A stretch of DNA of 64,000 bases from Ianthella basta (lineage: Eukaryota > Porifera > Demospongiae > Verongiida > Ianthellidae), in contig OZ025869.1 in NCBI GenBank assembly GCA_964019415.1, positions 1,647,642-1,711,641 on the forward strand, given 5' to 3'. This document shows, in pieces, positions 58,347 through 64,000 of this stretch (within the stretch, counting starts at the first letter, position 1; each line of letters opens with the position of its first letter). The position numbers and the translations under genes were made by a program. The notes below the pieces were generated by a model, which saw only the letters and a list, made by a program, of their open reading frames with translations, was not told the origin of the DNA and did no database searches.

Positions 58347-58923
58347 GTTCTACCATGGGACAGAATGAGGGAACTGGTTGAGCAGTGCTTGCATGTTTGT
58401 ACAACTTGAGGATAAATGGTCAGTAGGAATGATCCACCAGTTAAGTATGCAGTACAGAAATGAGATGAGCAGCACTCTCAGATGAAGGATGAGGTGTACA
58501 GGGACGCAAACACACTACACAACATTACACATGAACAGGCTCCATCCTCTCACGTTTGATGGGGAATCAGTTCAGCTAGCCAGGTTGGTGTGCCAACTAA
58601 CAAAGGGCTGATGGTCAAGAGCTATACAAAGGGCGTGCGATTAGCGAACAAACGAAAACATCACAGTGGACTCTAGTGCACAAACCGCTCCAGCTGTCAT
58701 TAGATGTAGGTAGAGCACAAAGTGGTATCGACTCACCGAACTCTTCAGTCACAAAGCGCGTTGATTGAAGTAGTGTGACTGACGCCCCTTGACAGGTAGA
58801 CACACCCTCTCTTTTGTGAGTTGGTAAGTATAGTAGTATACAAATTATACAGTCAAGATAGCCGTCATAACCTGTACTCTTATTTAGCCTATATAGATGC
58901 GGTTAGGGAAACGCCAACGCCCA

Positions 58924-59134
58924 AAGGGGGTCGGTCAAGGTCACGTGTGTCAAAATGGTCGACGCGGGTGCTCTTTGCTGTGTATTTTATCTATACTAGC
59001 TAAGAGCAGACATATTTCGAGAAACACGTCGCATCGCTTGTTTCTTTGCTTCTGAGCGCACAGTTGGACAAGGGCTATCAGAAAATGGACCCTTCCCCGC
59101 CCTTCCCCAGCATCTAGGTAGGTTTTGCAAGCAC
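58924..59134. repeat. Direct repeat, copy 1
   Basis: A segment starting ggtcggtcaaggtcacgtgt and running to ctaggtaggttttgcaa; it recurs at 59680-59885 with about 5 percent differences. On the minus strand it ends a 117-residue open frame (58996-59349, SKESLPALAQYSRLG) that I do not recognise. Confidence 0.8.
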
Positions 59135-59679
59135 TTTACAACACCGGTGTACGAGTGTTCGCTGATGCTGTCTACGAGGCAGATGGAGCCTAATCTGGAG
59201 TACTGAGCAAGTGCTGGAAGTGACTCCTTAGAAACTGCTAGCAAGTCCTCATTGATCACTTCAGGACTGCAAGAGTGATAGGTTGACTGCTTCTGCAATG
59301 GGAGTGCAATCGGCAGCCACGTCCTTGCAGTCGTCTTGGTTCTGTACACGATTTGTCACATTCGATAGCAGGGATGCTAGAAATGGCTTAAGCGTGCTGA
59401 CAATCCTCAAGAAATGCTGTGATAACTTGCAAAACTAAATCGTGAAAGCGGTCAGACAATTATGCCCAATCCACCGTATGACTCCTTGGCTACGTGCGTA
59501 CGGGTTATACCAGGGGCGTGAATGCAGTACAAGGCCCTGCCATGGCTCAGGGTATGCACATTCGGCCTTGGAGCACAATCAGCTAATATGGAGACGCGAT
59601 TGGAATGTCAAGAATGCAATTATTGAGGTGCTAATATTGCGCAATCCCAGGACCTGCCGACCCCCTTGCCCATCAAGGG

Positions 59680-59885
59680 GGGTTGGTCAAGGTCACGTGT
59701 GTCCGCAAAATGGCCGACGCGGCTGCTCTTTACTGTGTATTTTACCTATACTAGCTAAGAGCAGACATATTTCGAGAAACACGTCGCATCGCTTGTTTCT
59801 TTGCTTCTGAGCACACAGTTGGACAAGGGATATCAGAAAATAGACCCTTCCCCGCCCTTCCCCAGCATCTAGGTAGGTTTTGCAA
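59680..59885. repeat. Direct repeat, copy 2
   Basis: Second copy. The minus-strand frame ending MRRVSRNMSALS is kept with the same stop. Confidence 0.8.
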
Positions 59886-60728
59886 TACGCAATTTAGCAG
59901 CTTCATTCGCTCACCTACGTGAGTCATATTTAGGTATTCTATCAAATGAGATCAAACTGTACCCAATTTTACCGCCTTCACAATTTTTAAGGGTGGCCTG
60001 GTACAGTTTCTGAATGTCCGTTACCGCCCTTTGAGGCCATTCTAGCAAGCGCCCCAATCATTGTGCTTCTTGCAGGCAGGAGACGCAACATACCGAAAGT
60101 TTTTAATTAATCACAATATCGAGCAAATGTGCCAGACCACCTTTTGGGGGGCTGGGAACGAGACTACCTTGCCCAACGCCCGTCCCTTCAGTGACGCCAT
60201 GTTTCCGACCACGTGCACTAGCTGACGAGGTGTACTGTTTGGCCGCTTTAGCAGGTCGTGCTCAGAGCAGGATGAGTGTTGTCACCGTTTGAAGAGACAC
60301 CGTCCGTCACAGCAGAGGACAGCGTCGACCTGTGTCACGTCTCAACTACGTATGTAGTGAGCGACAACCTGATGACGTCAGGGCAGTGTGCGGCGGGAAT
60401 CTGTGTGGTAGAGATGGAGTCTTGTTTGAGTTGAAGGTGAACACTCTATGTTGCCACATTCTTCTGGCTGTACATGATACCCGCACAGATGGGGGCTGAA
60501 GTGGCGTCATCTTCTTTGTTGTGACATATAGCTAAGCATAGCTTAGTTAGCTTAGCTACCTGTGTCTGTTCTACGTGTATAGTTTACCATTTGCTATAGC
60601 TATTTGGCCGCATTTTTGTCCCATCATAATCTACTTATGCACAGCCCATTCCTTTGCACATTTCTGCCCCATTGCTTGCACTTCCCTCCACTCCTTCTCC
60701 TCACACCCTCTCCCTTCCCCTTTCCCAG

Positions 60729-64000
<3,272 letters not shown>

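Larger units (their letters stand above)
58700..60360. promoter_or_regulatory. Diverged promoter region of unit C with duplicated segment
   Basis: On the left, the minus-strand non-coding exon donor (near 58737) is conserved. On the right, the leader homologous to units A and B lies at 60285-60340 after an E-box-like CCACGTGC (60209). About 1.4 kb of unrelated sequence has been added between them, including two direct copies of a 200-bp segment (58924-59134 and 59680-59885). The arrangement would place the old bidirectional promoter half upstream of the PAS gene. Confidence 0.4.

Overview
Organism. This is intron-rich metazoan nuclear DNA with short introns (about 100 bp up to several kb), very long (CA)n/(GT)n tracts, abundant short transposon relics, CARD-NACHT-LRR (NLR) immune-type genes and an AhR-like bHLH-PAS family gene. 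2A-like ribosome-skipping peptides next to NLR genes are known from a few marine invertebrates (sea urchin, sponge). My best guess is a sponge, but the sequence alone does not settle this.

Layout. The window is a tandem array of a roughly 19.7 kb unit. Unit A (about 511-20150) and unit B (about 20296-39930) are complete. Unit C (about 41740-60240) is rearranged. Each complete unit holds a divergent pair of genes around a short shared promoter. A large gene runs leftward (minus strand): A 876-15334, B 20636-34312, C 40971-58346. A small gene runs rightward and ends in a GPI-signal-like tail: A about 16040-19776, B about 35170-39553. In unit C the rightward partner is missing. A diverged copy of the shared promoter and leader lies instead upstream of a PAS-domain gene (60729 to beyond the window end).

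The minus-strand gene. I could place a complete set of exons whose splice phases agree from the ATG to the stop in units A and B. In order they encode: a basic N-terminus and a transmembrane segment; a Cys-rich loop; a second hydrophobic segment followed by a basic stretch; a 10-nt microexon; a basic linker; an exon ending in a consensus 2A peptide (AGDVEANPGP); a death-fold (CARD-like) exon; a NACHT ATPase exon; a run of LRR exons; and a C-terminal tail. If the 2A works, one mRNA yields two proteins in fixed proportion: a membrane Cys-rich protein of about 440 residues and a cytosolic NLR of about 1000 residues. The three paralogs differ in their tails: acidic Asp/Ser in A, Pro/Tyr/Gln exon repeats in B, and Asp/Arg/Gly/Ser 11-residue repeats in C. 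All tails are attached through phase-1 introns. The NACHT exon and its small upstream intron are nearly invariant between copies, while the flanks differ by many indels. Unit C carries several frame breaks in its membrane module and a shifted LRR splice acceptor.

Mobile DNA. Unit-specific insertions include two non-autonomous inverted-repeat elements in A, a 216-bp foldback with a hammerhead-like core in C, a 1-kb inverted repeat in C, and a young gag-protease LTR retrotransposon in a C intron. Elements shared by all units (a TA-flanked MITE, a long-TIR element with a small conserved ORF, pogo-like ends expanded into tandem arrays) pre-date the unit duplication. The long His/Thr, Cys/Val and Pro-rich reading frames are microsatellite or 19-bp minisatellite artefacts, not genes.
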